Positions 1 to 5,580 of a DNA stretch of 9,062 bases are shown here, piece by piece. A program made the position numbers and the translations under genes. The stretch spans positions 1 through 9,062 of the forward strand of contig JAKFYM010000235.1 of assembly GCA_021730855.1 (NCBI GenBank), written 5' to 3'. This DNA is from Bdellovibrionales bacterium. GTDB lineage: Bacteria; Bdellovibrionota; UBA1018; CAIPTA01. The first letter of the stretch is position 1; every line of letters begins with the position of its first letter. A model generated the notes under the pieces. That model made no database searches, had not been told where the DNA came from, and worked only from the letters and a program-made list of their open reading frames with translations.

Positions 1-78
1 CTTCCACGATCTGCTTGAGGGCCTCCTCCCGAAGCGGGGCCCCGCTTCGGGAGGAGGCCCTCAAGCAGATCGTGGAAG
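1..78. repeat. Perfect 39+39 bp palindrome at the window edge
   Basis: Bases 1-39 are the exact reverse complement of bases 40-78, with no spacer and no mismatch. The centre is the shorter palindrome GAAGCGGGGCCCCGCTTC. The right arm is coding sequence of the pyrD 3' end. PyrD-like residues S-G-A continue only two or three codons left of the centre, and then the homology stops. This fits a strand that folded back at a natural GC-rich hairpin, as in a chimeric read or an assembly end, better than a functional element. A genuine inverted repeat cannot be excluded from sequence alone. Confidence 0.9.
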
Positions 79-254
79 TGCGATCGTGGATGGACCCCAA
101 GGCTATTTTGATTTCCGTCGGAGGCTTGGGCGGAGCCGACGATGCGCGGGCAAGGTTAGCGGCCGGAGCCAATCTCCTGCAGGTTTATACGGAATTCGTC
201 TATGCCGGCCCCTCTTATCCTAGGCAGATCGCCAGGGAGCTTGCCCGGCCTTGA
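33..254 (+). CDS. pyrD: Dihydroorotate dehydrogenase, C-terminal fragment (5' truncated)
   Basis: This is the last ~73 residues of a class 2-like dihydroorotate dehydrogenase, the flavoenzyme that oxidises dihydroorotate to orotate in de novo pyrimidine synthesis. The family landmarks are in order: SGAPLREEAL, then a helix, then ISVGGLGGADDARARLAAGA (the GVGGI..A.DA...I.AGA phosphate/FMN-binding stretch), and NLLQVYTEFVYAGP (the LVQ.YT.FIY.GP block) close to the C-terminus. The frame is open to the left edge, but residues before the SGA codons come from the mirrored palindrome arm and are not PyrD-like. The true gene therefore continues off the contig, and no start codon is assigned. It stops with TGA at 252-254, and rpmB follows 52 bp downstream. 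Confidence 0.88.
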   Translation, partial: SGAPLREEALKQIVEVRSWMDPKAILISVGGLGGADDARARLAAGANLLQVYTEFVYAGPSYPRQIARELARP

Positions 255-278
255 TTTGCCGCTTCCATCTGTGCTAAT
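251..278 (+). promoter_or_regulatory. Candidate sigma70-like promoter for rpmB
   Basis: TTGATT at 251-256 is a 4/6 match to TTGACA. After 16 bases comes GCTAAT at 273-278, a 4/6 match to TATAAT. The -35 box overlaps the pyrD stop codon. The predicted transcript start near 285 would leave a leader of about 20 nt holding the GGAGG ribosome site at 297-301. rpmB could also be co-transcribed with pyrD, since the gap is only 52 bp and no terminator is seen in it. Confidence 0.35.
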
Positions 279-306
279 GGTGGAGCTCAATTTTTCGGAG
301 GATTTC

Positions 307-756
307 ATGGCCCAAGTTTGTGAACTGACGGGGAAACGCCCGGCATACGGAAATAAAGTAAGTCACTCGAACATCAAAACGCGCACGCGCTGGATGCCGA
401 ACTTACGCAAAAAGAAATTTGAAATCCCGGAATTGAAGCAGACCATCGCGATCTTGCTCTCGAGCCGCGCGATCCGCACCATCGACAAACTGGGAGGAAT
501 CACCCAGGCTTTGATGCACGCAAAGGAATCGGCTCTTTCCGAGCGTCTCCTGCAGGTGCGCAATAAAGTCTATAAAACGCGGGTGAAACAAACGGCCGCT
601 GGCAAGACCGGCACCGCCGCAGCTGCGAAAGCAGCCGCCGCCCCTCACCAAGCAGAAGCTGCTGCCAAACCCGCAGCGGCCGCTAGCAAGCCTCGCAAGC
701 CTGCTGCTGCCCGCAAGGCAAAGGCTCCCGCTGCTCGTAAGACCAAAAAAGCCTAA
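307..756 (+). CDS. rpmB: Large ribosomal subunit protein bL28 with Ala/Lys-rich C-terminal extension
   Basis: 149 aa. Residues 1-93 form the bL28 fold, a component of the 50S subunit. They show CELTGKRPAYGNKVSHSN (C5-N22, the classic N-terminal signature), TRTRWMPNL (25-33), and the helical half with SSRAIRTIDKLGGI (52-65) and the AKE..LSERLL segment. The core resembles the longer ~95-residue alphaproteobacterial-like version. It has one cysteine in the signature and NLRKKKF where zinc-binding forms have NLC, so it is probably a zinc-independent type. Residues ~94-149 are a low-complexity tail of Ala, Lys, Pro and Arg that resembles a histone-H1 tail and is absent from usual 60-95 aa bL28s. 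ATG 307 is chosen because GGAGG lies at 297-301, five bases upstream, and because the bL28 signature begins there. The frame is open further upstream to 202, but that stretch overlaps pyrD. Confidence 0.95.
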   Translation: MAQVCELTGKRPAYGNKVSHSNIKTRTRWMPNLRKKKFEIPELKQTIAILLSSRAIRTIDKLGGITQALMHAKESALSERLLQVRNKVYKTRVKQTAAGKTGTAAAAKAAAAPHQAEAAAKPAAAASKPRKPAAARKAKAPAARKTKKA

Positions 757-772
757 AACGGCGAAAAATGAA

Positions 773-808
773 CCCTTCTGAAAGAAGATTTCAGAGGGGC
801 TTTTTTTT
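773..808 (+). terminator. Rho-independent terminator of rpmB
   Basis: The left arm at 773-783 (CCCTTCTGAAA) pairs with 789-799 (TTTCAGAGGGG) over 11 bp with one G-T wobble. The loop is GAAGA, and after C800 a run of eight T follows (801-808). It lies 16 bp after the rpmB stop. The opposite strand has a weaker T-rich run (TTCATTTTT, complement of 764-772), so it may also stop transcripts from the convergent SprT gene, whose stop codon lies inside the right arm. Confidence 0.9.
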
Positions 809-1435
809 GCCCACCATTTCTTTGAGCTCTTCTAGGCGCCGGATGATCTCGTTCACGGGCATCGCCGGCTCTTCTTTTTCCGCCGGGGGCGGGGGCTTTT
901 CTGCGGAAATCGACTGTTGGTAGGCCTTTTTCATCATCGCGGCCACCCGCTCTTCGTCCATTCGCTCGAGTTTGTAGAAGGAGGTGAAGCGGTTGTTGTT
1001 GTATTTCCGGCAGCACTCGGCGCAGGCCGAGCTCTTCAGCAATCGCTGGGTGGGGATCACTTTTAGGCAGCCGATGCAGCGGTAGTAGTGCCTGGGTTTA
1101 CGCTCCTTTGGCACCGTATTGTAGCGGGTGCCGCCCACTTGCTTGAGGATTTCGTTGAATTCGGGAGTATGGCCATAGGGGCGCTTGAGGTGCCAGAGGT
1201 GGTAGTGGACCATCTCGTGGAGGACAGTGGCACGGATGTGGGCTGGGCCATCGGGAATGTCGCGCAGGTAAGAGGCTATTTCAATTTCTGCGGGGCGGGG
1301 AAATAGGGGATTGCGCGAGCCCGGACGGAAACGGCCCGCACTAGTGCTCAGGCGACCGTTCCAGATCATCCGCGCTGTGGGAAGGCTTCCCTGAAAGTGT
1401 TTTTGGTTTAGTTCCGCAAAAAGTTCTTCAAGCAC
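791..1435 (-). CDS. SprT-family zinc metalloprotease-like protein with zinc ribbon
   Basis: 214 aa. The N-terminal part has the SprT/SprT-like layout: LEELFAELNQKHFQGSLP (2-19), Trp25, an S-x-AGR turn (32-35), then the HExxH zinc site in VLHEMVHYHLW (H73, E74, H77) and the third probable ligand H89 in YGHTPEF (87-93). A Cys4 zinc ribbon follows (C120-x2-C123 ... C138-x2-C141), then an acidic, Pro-rich linker and a short Lys-rich helix. The family includes bacterial SprT and eukaryotic SPRTN, which degrades DNA-protein crosslinks; this protein's substrate is not known. The start is GTG 1435 because an in-frame TGA lies three codons upstream and the next start, Met23, would cut the fold. No clear Shine-Dalgarno precedes it, so the true 5' end may have been altered. 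The last five codons (KKKPL) lie within the rpmB terminator. Confidence 0.85.
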   Translation of the reverse strand: MLEELFAELNQKHFQGSLPTARMIWNGRLSTSAGRFRPGSRNPLFPRPAEIEIASYLRDIPDGPAHIRATVLHEMVHYHLWHLKRPYGHTPEFNEILKQVGGTRYNTVPKERKPRHYYRCIGCLKVIPTQRLLKSSACAECCRKYNNNRFTSFYKLERMDEERVAAMMKKAYQQSISAEKPPPPAEKEEPAMPVNEIIRRLEELKEMVGKKKPL

Positions 1436-1437
1436 CG

Positions 1438-1460
1438 GGGGTCAGATTACACCCATTTTG
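1438..1460. repeat. GGGGTCAGATTACACCC motif, possible dispersed repeat
   Basis: The sequence GGGGTCAGATTACACCC (1438-1454), followed by ATTTTG, sits in the 84-bp gap between two divergent genes. Its end is two bases from the SprT GTG. From memory, motifs of the form GGGGTCAGA...CCC occur as dispersed repeats near REP-associated tyrosine transposases in various proteobacteria. Only one copy is present here and there is no transposase, so the assignment rests on recollection. Its complement carries the in-frame TGA that blocks any longer SprT reading frame. Confidence 0.35.
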
Positions 1461-1484
1461 CCAGCGTGCAAGCCGCCTTTGTCG

Positions 1485-1513
1485 TTGACGATTTCGGTCG
1501 CCAACCCTACATT
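1485..1513 (+). promoter_or_regulatory. Candidate promoter for the oxidoreductase-bolA pair
   Basis: TTGACG at 1485-1490 (5/6 match to the -35 consensus), a 17-base spacer, and TACATT at 1508-1513 (4/6 match to the -10). A start about seven bases after the -10 falls at or next to the A of ATG 1520. No Shine-Dalgarno-like sequence is present just before that ATG, so a leaderless or near-leaderless mRNA is possible. Confidence 0.4.
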
Positions 1514-1519
1514 CAGCTT

Positions 1520-2590
1520 ATGAAAAAATGGAAGGTAGGCGTGGTCGGTTATGGTTTTATCTCGGGCAAGGGCCATATTCCGGCCTTCGCGCAGCGCGAG
1601 GACGTGGACGTAGTGGCCATCGCTGATATTTGCCCAGAACGCCTAGCCTTGGCGCAGGCCGCGCTTCCGGGAGTGCGCGCCTATGCGTCCTACCAGGAGC
1701 TGCTGGCGCAAGAAGCGGATTTAGACATCTTAGACATTGCCACCCCGCCCTGTGACCATGCGGAGATCGCGGTGGCCGCCCTCGCGCGCGGCCTGCATGT
1801 GCTTTGCGAAAAACCACTGGCCACCAGCACCGAAGAGGCGCGCCAGATGCTCACGGCCGCCGAAAAGGCCAAACGCGTGCTCTTTCCTTGCCACAACTAC
1901 AAACACGCCCCGGTGGTAAAGGTGATCCAGGACGCGATCGATTCCGGCCGCCTCGGGGAGATCACCAGCGTGACCCTCCAGACTTTCCGCAACACCCACG
2001 CCAAGGGCGTGAAGGAATGGCGCACCGACTGGAGGCGCGACCGGCGCACCAGCGGAGGGGGAATCGCCATGGACCATGGGTCCCATACATTTTATTTAAC
2101 CTACGCCTGGCTCCAGGCCCTGCCGATCTCGCTCACGGCCAAGGCCGTGCGCCTGGCTCCGCAGTGGGATACGGAGGACAATCTCACCGTCACCCTAGAA
2201 TTTCCCGGGCAGAAATTTGCCCACGCCCACCTCTCCTGGACCGCCGGAATGCGCAAGGTGATCTATACGGTGCAGGGGACCAAGGGCGGGATCGTGGTCA
2301 ACGACGACGAGGCGGAGATTTCGGTGGGTTTTCCCAATACCGGATCCCATAGCGGAACCGCCGACCATACCGTGGAAAAATTCACGATCGAGAGCGACTG
2401 GATGGATGCTTCGCACACAAAGTGGTTCAACTCGATGTTCGATAAATTCCTAAAGGCCATTACCACGAATGATTTTGTGAACGCAGAGATCCGCGAGTCC
2501 TACGCTTGCGTGGAAGTGATCGAAAAGTGTTACCGCTCGAGTGAAGAGGGAGCGCGGGAGCTGAAGCTCGCTTGCGATTTTGCCCGATGA
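1520..2590 (+). CDS. Gfo/Idh/MocA-family NAD(P)-dependent oxidoreductase
   Basis: 356 aa, close to the usual family length. The N-terminal Rossmann fold opens with VGVVGYGFISGKGHIPAF (Gly10-x-Gly12 in the dinucleotide loop) and an acidic residue after the second strand in VVAIAD. The family hallmark EKP is at 97-99 (LCEKPLA). The C-terminal half has GGGIAMDHGSH (179-189). K98, D185 and H189 fit the Lys-Asp-His catalytic set described for inositol dehydrogenase-type members. Such enzymes oxidise or reduce sugars, inositols and related polyols; the substrate here cannot be deduced. ATG 1520 was chosen because the fold starts directly after it. An in-frame GTG at 1466 would add 18 residues that do not fit the family. 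The stop overlaps the bolA start (ATGA), which points to translational coupling. Confidence 0.9.
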   Translation: MKKWKVGVVGYGFISGKGHIPAFAQREDVDVVAIADICPERLALAQAALPGVRAYASYQELLAQEADLDILDIATPPCDHAEIAVAALARGLHVLCEKPLATSTEEARQMLTAAEKAKRVLFPCHNYKHAPVVKVIQDAIDSGRLGEITSVTLQTFRNTHAKGVKEWRTDWRRDRRTSGGGIAMDHGSHTFYLTYAWLQALPISLTAKAVRLAPQWDTEDNLTVTLEFPGQKFAHAHLSWTAGMRKVIYTVQGTKGGIVVNDDEAEISVGFPNTGSHSGTADHTVEKFTIESDWMDASHTKWFNSMFDKFLKAITTNDFVNAEIRESYACVEVIEKCYRSSEEGARELKLACDFAR

Positions 2591-2856
2591 ATTCTGCCGA
2601 CACCGCCGCCAAAATCGAAAAAATCCTGCGCGAGGAATTTCAGCCCGATCTATTGGAGATCGAGGACCAGTCCTATTTACATGTGGGACACCAAGCGGCC
2701 GGGGGCGGGGGGCATTTTTTTGTCGAGATCCGTTCTGCCCGTTTTAATGGACTAGCGCCACTTGCCCGGCAACGCCTGGTGATCGCCGCTGTGCAAAGCA
2801 TGATGGATAAGGAAATCCATGCGCTTTCGATGCGCTGCTTGCCGGTAGCGTCTTAG
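2587..2856 (+). CDS. BolA-family protein
   Basis: 89 aa, typical for a BolA. Family features are present in order: helix IEKILREEF (10-18), LLEIEDQS (22-29), H32-x2-H35, GGGGHFFVEIRSARFNG (39-55), and the C-terminal IHALSM (77-82) with the conserved His78. BolA proteins pair with monothiol glutaredoxins around a [2Fe-2S] cluster and take part in iron-sulfur or stress regulation. The usual RHR in the second helix reads RQR (61-63), removing one histidine. The ATG overlaps the upstream oxidoreductase stop as ATGA, so it is probably translated by coupling from the same mRNA. No glutaredoxin gene is in the window. The subtype (BolA, IbaG or BolA3-like) is not clear. Confidence 0.88.
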   Translation: MNSADTAAKIEKILREEFQPDLLEIEDQSYLHVGHQAAGGGGHFFVEIRSARFNGLAPLARQRLVIAAVQSMMDKEIHALSMRCLPVAS

Positions 2857-2867
2857 GATTGGGGAAA

Positions 2868-3239
2868 TCAAAACCTCAGGCAGCGCAACTCAAAGGAGGC
2901 GCCTTTCACGGTCTCGCGCTGAAGCAGGAATTTGGCGGGGAAGCTATCTTGGCCGGTAAATCCTGCAGGCAATTCCAGAACTGCCGAATACCTGGATTGG
3001 CGATCTACTTCGGATTGGAAACGACCGCCTTCCGCACGGAGCTCTCCATACACAAGGGCCGCAGGCGGATAGCTTTGCCAGTAGTCCAGCTCCAGGGCGC
3101 CCTTCGTGCCGTTCTCGGAAAAGCGCAGGCTGGCCGTAAAAAGGCTCGCTTCTCCCAGGCCGGCGCATTTGTACGTGAGCTCAGCTCGAGCGATCGTGGA
3201 TATTTGGAAGAGAACCAGAAAGAAGAGCAGGGCTTTCAT
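2868..3239 (-). CDS. Small exported protein of unknown function
   Basis: 123 aa. A standard Sec signal peptide is visible: MK, a hydrophobic core ALLFFLVLFQIS, and an ARA-E cleavage site after residue 19. The mature protein of about 104 aa has only two cysteines, C25 near its start (TYKCAG) and C120 near its end (ELRCLRF). They could close the domain with one disulfide. The rest is rich in alternating polar and aromatic residues (LTASLRF, LELDYW, SRYSAVLEL), which suggests a small beta-rich periplasmic domain. No family is recognised. The start at 3239 is supported by GGAGG four bases upstream; an earlier in-frame ATG at 3260 has no such site. It is convergent with bolA, with only 11 bp between the stops. 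Confidence 0.7.
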   Translation of the reverse strand: MKALLFFLVLFQISTIARAELTYKCAGLGEASLFTASLRFSENGTKGALELDYWQSYPPAALVYGELRAEGGRFQSEVDRQSRYSAVLELPAGFTGQDSFPAKFLLQRETVKGASFELRCLRF

Positions 3240-3243
3240 CTTG

Positions 3244-3248
3244 CCTCC
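3244..3248 (-). promoter_or_regulatory. Ribosome binding site deciding the start of the exported protein
   Basis: GGAGG on the minus strand, four bases before ATG 3239. It favours that ATG over the in-frame ATG at 3260, which would place MKVPGGK ahead of an otherwise ideal signal peptide. Confidence 0.6.
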
Positions 3249-3372
3249 AGGAACTTTCAACCTACCTCAAATCTCTCTAGAATGCACCGTGGCCTGTTGC
3301 ACGCTTCCCCGGGTGACCTTTTCCGTCGGAATCTCGGGAAAGCATAGGAAAGCCTTGAATTTTTGTGCCGCA

Positions 3373-3413
3373 TACAATAAGAATTTCCCCTACACCCCAA
3401 ACCTGAATTAGGA
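3373..3413 (+). promoter_or_regulatory. Candidate -10 box and ribosome binding site of the EF-G gene
   Basis: TACAAT at 3373-3378 is a 5/6 match to a -10 box, 41 bases before the EF-G start codon. No matching -35 box lies 16-18 bases further upstream; TTGAAT at 3355-3360 is too close (12 bases) for that -10. AGGA at 3410-3413, six bases before ATG 3420, is the Shine-Dalgarno. The rest of the ~180-base divergent gap (3240-3419) shows no ORF or clear RNA structure. Confidence 0.4.
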
Positions 3414-3419
3414 AAAAAT

Positions 3420-5528
3420 ATGGCTGGCTTTACCCTCGATCGAGTTCGCAATATCGGAATCTCTGCCCACATTGACTCCGGCAAAACCACGCTCTCTGAG
3501 CGCATTCTTTTCTACACCGGAAAGATCCACGCCATTCACGAAGTGAAGGGGAAGGACGGGGTGGGAGCCGTGATGGACTCCATGGACCTCGAACGGGAAA
3601 AAGGCATCACGATCCAATCGGCTGCCACTTTCTGTGAATGGAAAGACATCAATATCAACCTGATCGACACTCCCGGACACGTGGATTTCACCGTGGAAGT
3701 GGAGCGCTCGCTACGCGTGCTTGATGGCGCCGTGATGGTGCTTTGCGGCGTGGCCGGAGTGCAGTCGCAATCGATCACCGTAGACCGCCAGATGAAGCGC
3801 TACAACGTGCCCCGTTTGGCCTTTATCAATAAGCTCGACCGTGCGGGCGCCAATCCCGTGCGCGTGATCCAAGCCATCCGCGAAAAACTTTTTCTCAATG
3901 CGGCCGCCGTGCAAATCCCGATTGGTCTTGAAGACCAACATAAGGGTGTGGTGGATCTATTGACGTTGAAGGCCTATTACTTCGAAGGCGACGACGGAGA
4001 AAACGTGCGCGAAGACGAGGTTCCCGCCGAGCTCCTCGACATGGCCAAAGAGAAGCGCGAAGAAATGATTTCCAAGCTCGCCGATGTGGATGAAATCCTC
4101 GGCGAAAAATTTCTGATGGAAGAGGAAATCACCGCCGAGATTCTCGCTCAGGCGATTCGTCGCCAGACCATTCTTTTGAAATTCGTGCCCGTGTTCATGG
4201 GCTCGGCCTTCAAAAACAAGGGCGTGCAGCTCTTGCTTGACGGCGTGGCGGCTTATCTGCCCAGCCCTCCGGAAGTAAGAAACGAAGCCCTCGACCAAAC
4301 CAAGGGCGAGGAAAAAGTTGTGATCCCCTCGGATACCGAAGCTCCCTTGGTGGCGCTGGCGTTTAAACTGGAAGATGGTCGCTATGGCCAGTTGACCTAT
4401 ATGCGTATCTATTCGGGCACCGTGAAAAAAGGCGATATGATCTACAATATCTCCGCCGGTGACAAAAAGATGAAAATTCCGCGCATCGTGCGCATGCACT
4501 CCAACAATATGGTGGAAGTGGAAGAAGCGCGCGCAGGGGATATTTGCGCCTTTTTCGGGATAGAATGTGCTTCTGGCGACACTTTTACCGACGGAAAAAT
4601 TCGCGTCACCATGACCTCGATGTTTATTCCTGCGGCTGTGATTTCACTCGCCGTGGCACCGAAAGACAAAGCCGGCCAGGCGAATTTCTCCAAAGCCCTG
4701 AACCGTTTTACGAAAGAAGATCCCACGCTCCGCGTGCATCGGGATGAAGAATCGGCCGAGACCATTATGCAAGGGATGGGCGAGCTTCACCTCGAGATCT
4801 ATATCGAGCGCATGAAGCGAGAATATGCCTGCGAAGTGGTGGCTGGTAAGCCCCAGGTGGCTTTCCGCGAAACAATCGCGGCTGCCACGCCCTTTAGCTA
4901 CACCCACAAAAAGCAGACCGGTGGTAGTGGACAGTTTGCCAAAGTGCAGGGACAGATGGAGCCCATCGTGCCTCTGGACCTCACGAAGCCCTATGAATTT
5001 CAGGACGACGTGGTGGGCGGAACGATTCCTCGCGAATACATCCCGAGCTGCGACAAAGGCTTCCAAGAGCAACTCAAAAAAGGAATGCTCATTGGCGCTC
5101 CTGTGGTGGGCGTGCGCATGCGTCTTGAGGATGGCCAGTACCACGATGTGGACTCCTCCGATATCGCCTTCCGGATCGCGGCCATGGCTGCGGTTCGCGA
5201 ATGTTATATGAGCGCGAAGCCCACCATCCTCGAGCCGATCATGAAGCTCGAGGTGCAGGCTCCCGAGGAATTCCAGGGCACGGTGATGGGACAGATCAAC
5301 CAGCGCCGCGGCGTGATCCAAGGCTCTTCCACCATGGAAGGCTATGTGACGATCGAATCGCTCGTGCCCCTAGTGGAAATGTTCGGTTACTCCACGGACC
5401 TACGTTCGGCCACCCAAGGCAAGGGCGAGTTCACGATGGAATTTGCTGAATACCAAGCGGTGCCCCGCAACGTGCAAGAAGAGATGGTAAAAAAATACCA
5501 AGAGAAGCGCGCCAAAGAGAATAAGTAG
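3420..5528 (+). CDS. fusA: Elongation factor G, spd EF-G1 / mitochondrial EF-G1 type
   Basis: 702 aa, full length for EF-G, the GTPase that drives ribosomal translocation. The G domain has the P-loop AHIDSGKTT (16-24), switch I with REKGITIQSAAT, DTPGH (83-87, with the catalytic His87), NKLD (137-140) and GSAFKNKG (261-268) as the G5 region. Later come GMGELHLEIYIERMKREY in domain III, THKKQTGGSGQF in domain IV and GYSTDLRSATQGKGEFTMEF in the C-terminal domain V region. Several of these (AHIDSGKTT in place of AHIDAGKTT, the KG or RGITIQSAAT form, THKKQ-GG) match mitochondrial EF-G1 and the bacterial spd EF-G1 subfamily more closely than the classic str-operon EF-G. No rpsL, rpsG or tuf gene is adjacent; it appears monocistronic, with its own start region and a strong terminator. 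It could be the main translocase or a second EF-G copy. Confidence 0.95.
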   Translation: MAGFTLDRVRNIGISAHIDSGKTTLSERILFYTGKIHAIHEVKGKDGVGAVMDSMDLEREKGITIQSAATFCEWKDININLIDTPGHVDFTVEVERSLRVLDGAVMVLCGVAGVQSQSITVDRQMKRYNVPRLAFINKLDRAGANPVRVIQAIREKLFLNAAAVQIPIGLEDQHKGVVDLLTLKAYYFEGDDGENVREDEVPAELLDMAKEKREEMISKLADVDEILGEKFLMEEEITAEILAQAIRRQTILLKFVPVFMGSAFKNKGVQLLLDGVAAYLPSPPEVRNEALDQTKGEEKVVIPSDTEAPLVALAFKLEDGRYGQLTYMRIYSGTVKKGDMIYNISAGDKKMKIPRIVRMHSNNMVEVEEARAGDICAFFGIECASGDTFTDGKIRVTMTSMFIPAAVISLAVAPKDKAGQANFSKALNRFTKEDPTLRVHRDEESAETIMQGMGELHLEIYIERMKREYACEVVAGKPQVAFRETIAAATPFSYTHKKQTGGSGQFAKVQGQMEPIVPLDLTKPYEFQDDVVGGTIPREYIPSCDKGFQEQLKKGMLIGAPVVGVRMRLEDGQYHDVDSSDIAFRIAAMAAVRECYMSAKPTILEPIMKLEVQAPEEFQGTVMGQINQRRGVIQGSSTMEGYVTIESLVPLVEMFGYSTDLRSATQGKGEFTMEFAEYQAVPRNVQEEMVKKYQEKRAKENK

Positions 5529-5545
5529 TCTTCTCTCTCTAAGCC

Positions 5546-5580
5546 AAAAAAGCCCTGCCCAAAAAGCAGGGCTTTTTTTT
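5546..5580. terminator. Bidirectional intrinsic terminator between EF-G and lipoprotein genes
   Basis: AAAAAAGCCCTGC (5546-5558) pairs with GCAGGGCTTTTTT (5566-5578) over 13 bp with a 7-base loop, and the T run extends to 5580. On the minus strand the A run becomes the T tract, so the same hairpin can end both convergent transcripts. The lipoprotein stop codon TAA (5579-5581) overlaps the end of the T run. Confidence 0.93.

Noticed and set aside
202..306. Earlier in-frame start of rpmB at 202
   Set aside because: It overlaps pyrD coding sequence; GGAGG and the bL28 signature both support ATG 307.
1466..1519. GTG 1466 as an earlier start of the oxidoreductase
   Set aside because: It adds 18 residues upstream of the Rossmann fold, has no ribosome site, and would overlap the candidate promoter.
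1804..2352. 182-codon frame on the plus strand within the oxidoreductase
   Set aside because: Out-of-frame shadow of a gene whose family motifs are intact across the same bases.
2892..2906. Hairpin AAAGG...CCTTT as a terminator between bolA and the exported protein gene
   Set aside because: The stem is only five base pairs, no T run follows on either strand, and it lies in coding sequence.
2859..3347. 162-codon plus-strand frame after bolA
   Set aside because: It is the complement of the small exported protein, which has a real signal peptide and ribosome site; the plus frame has neither.
3355..3378. TTGAAT as the -35 box of the EF-G promoter
   Set aside because: Only 12 bases separate it from TACAAT; with a 17-base spacer the -10 would be TAAGAA, a poor match.
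3957..4499. 180-codon open frame on the minus strand inside the EF-G gene
   Set aside because: Same reason: antisense shadow, His- and Phe-rich from complemented codons, no signal or domain.
4644..5321. Long open frame (225 codons) on the minus strand inside the EF-G gene
   Set aside because: It is antisense to a fully conserved EF-G; its His-rich composition is what the complement of EF-G codons gives, and there is no family signature.
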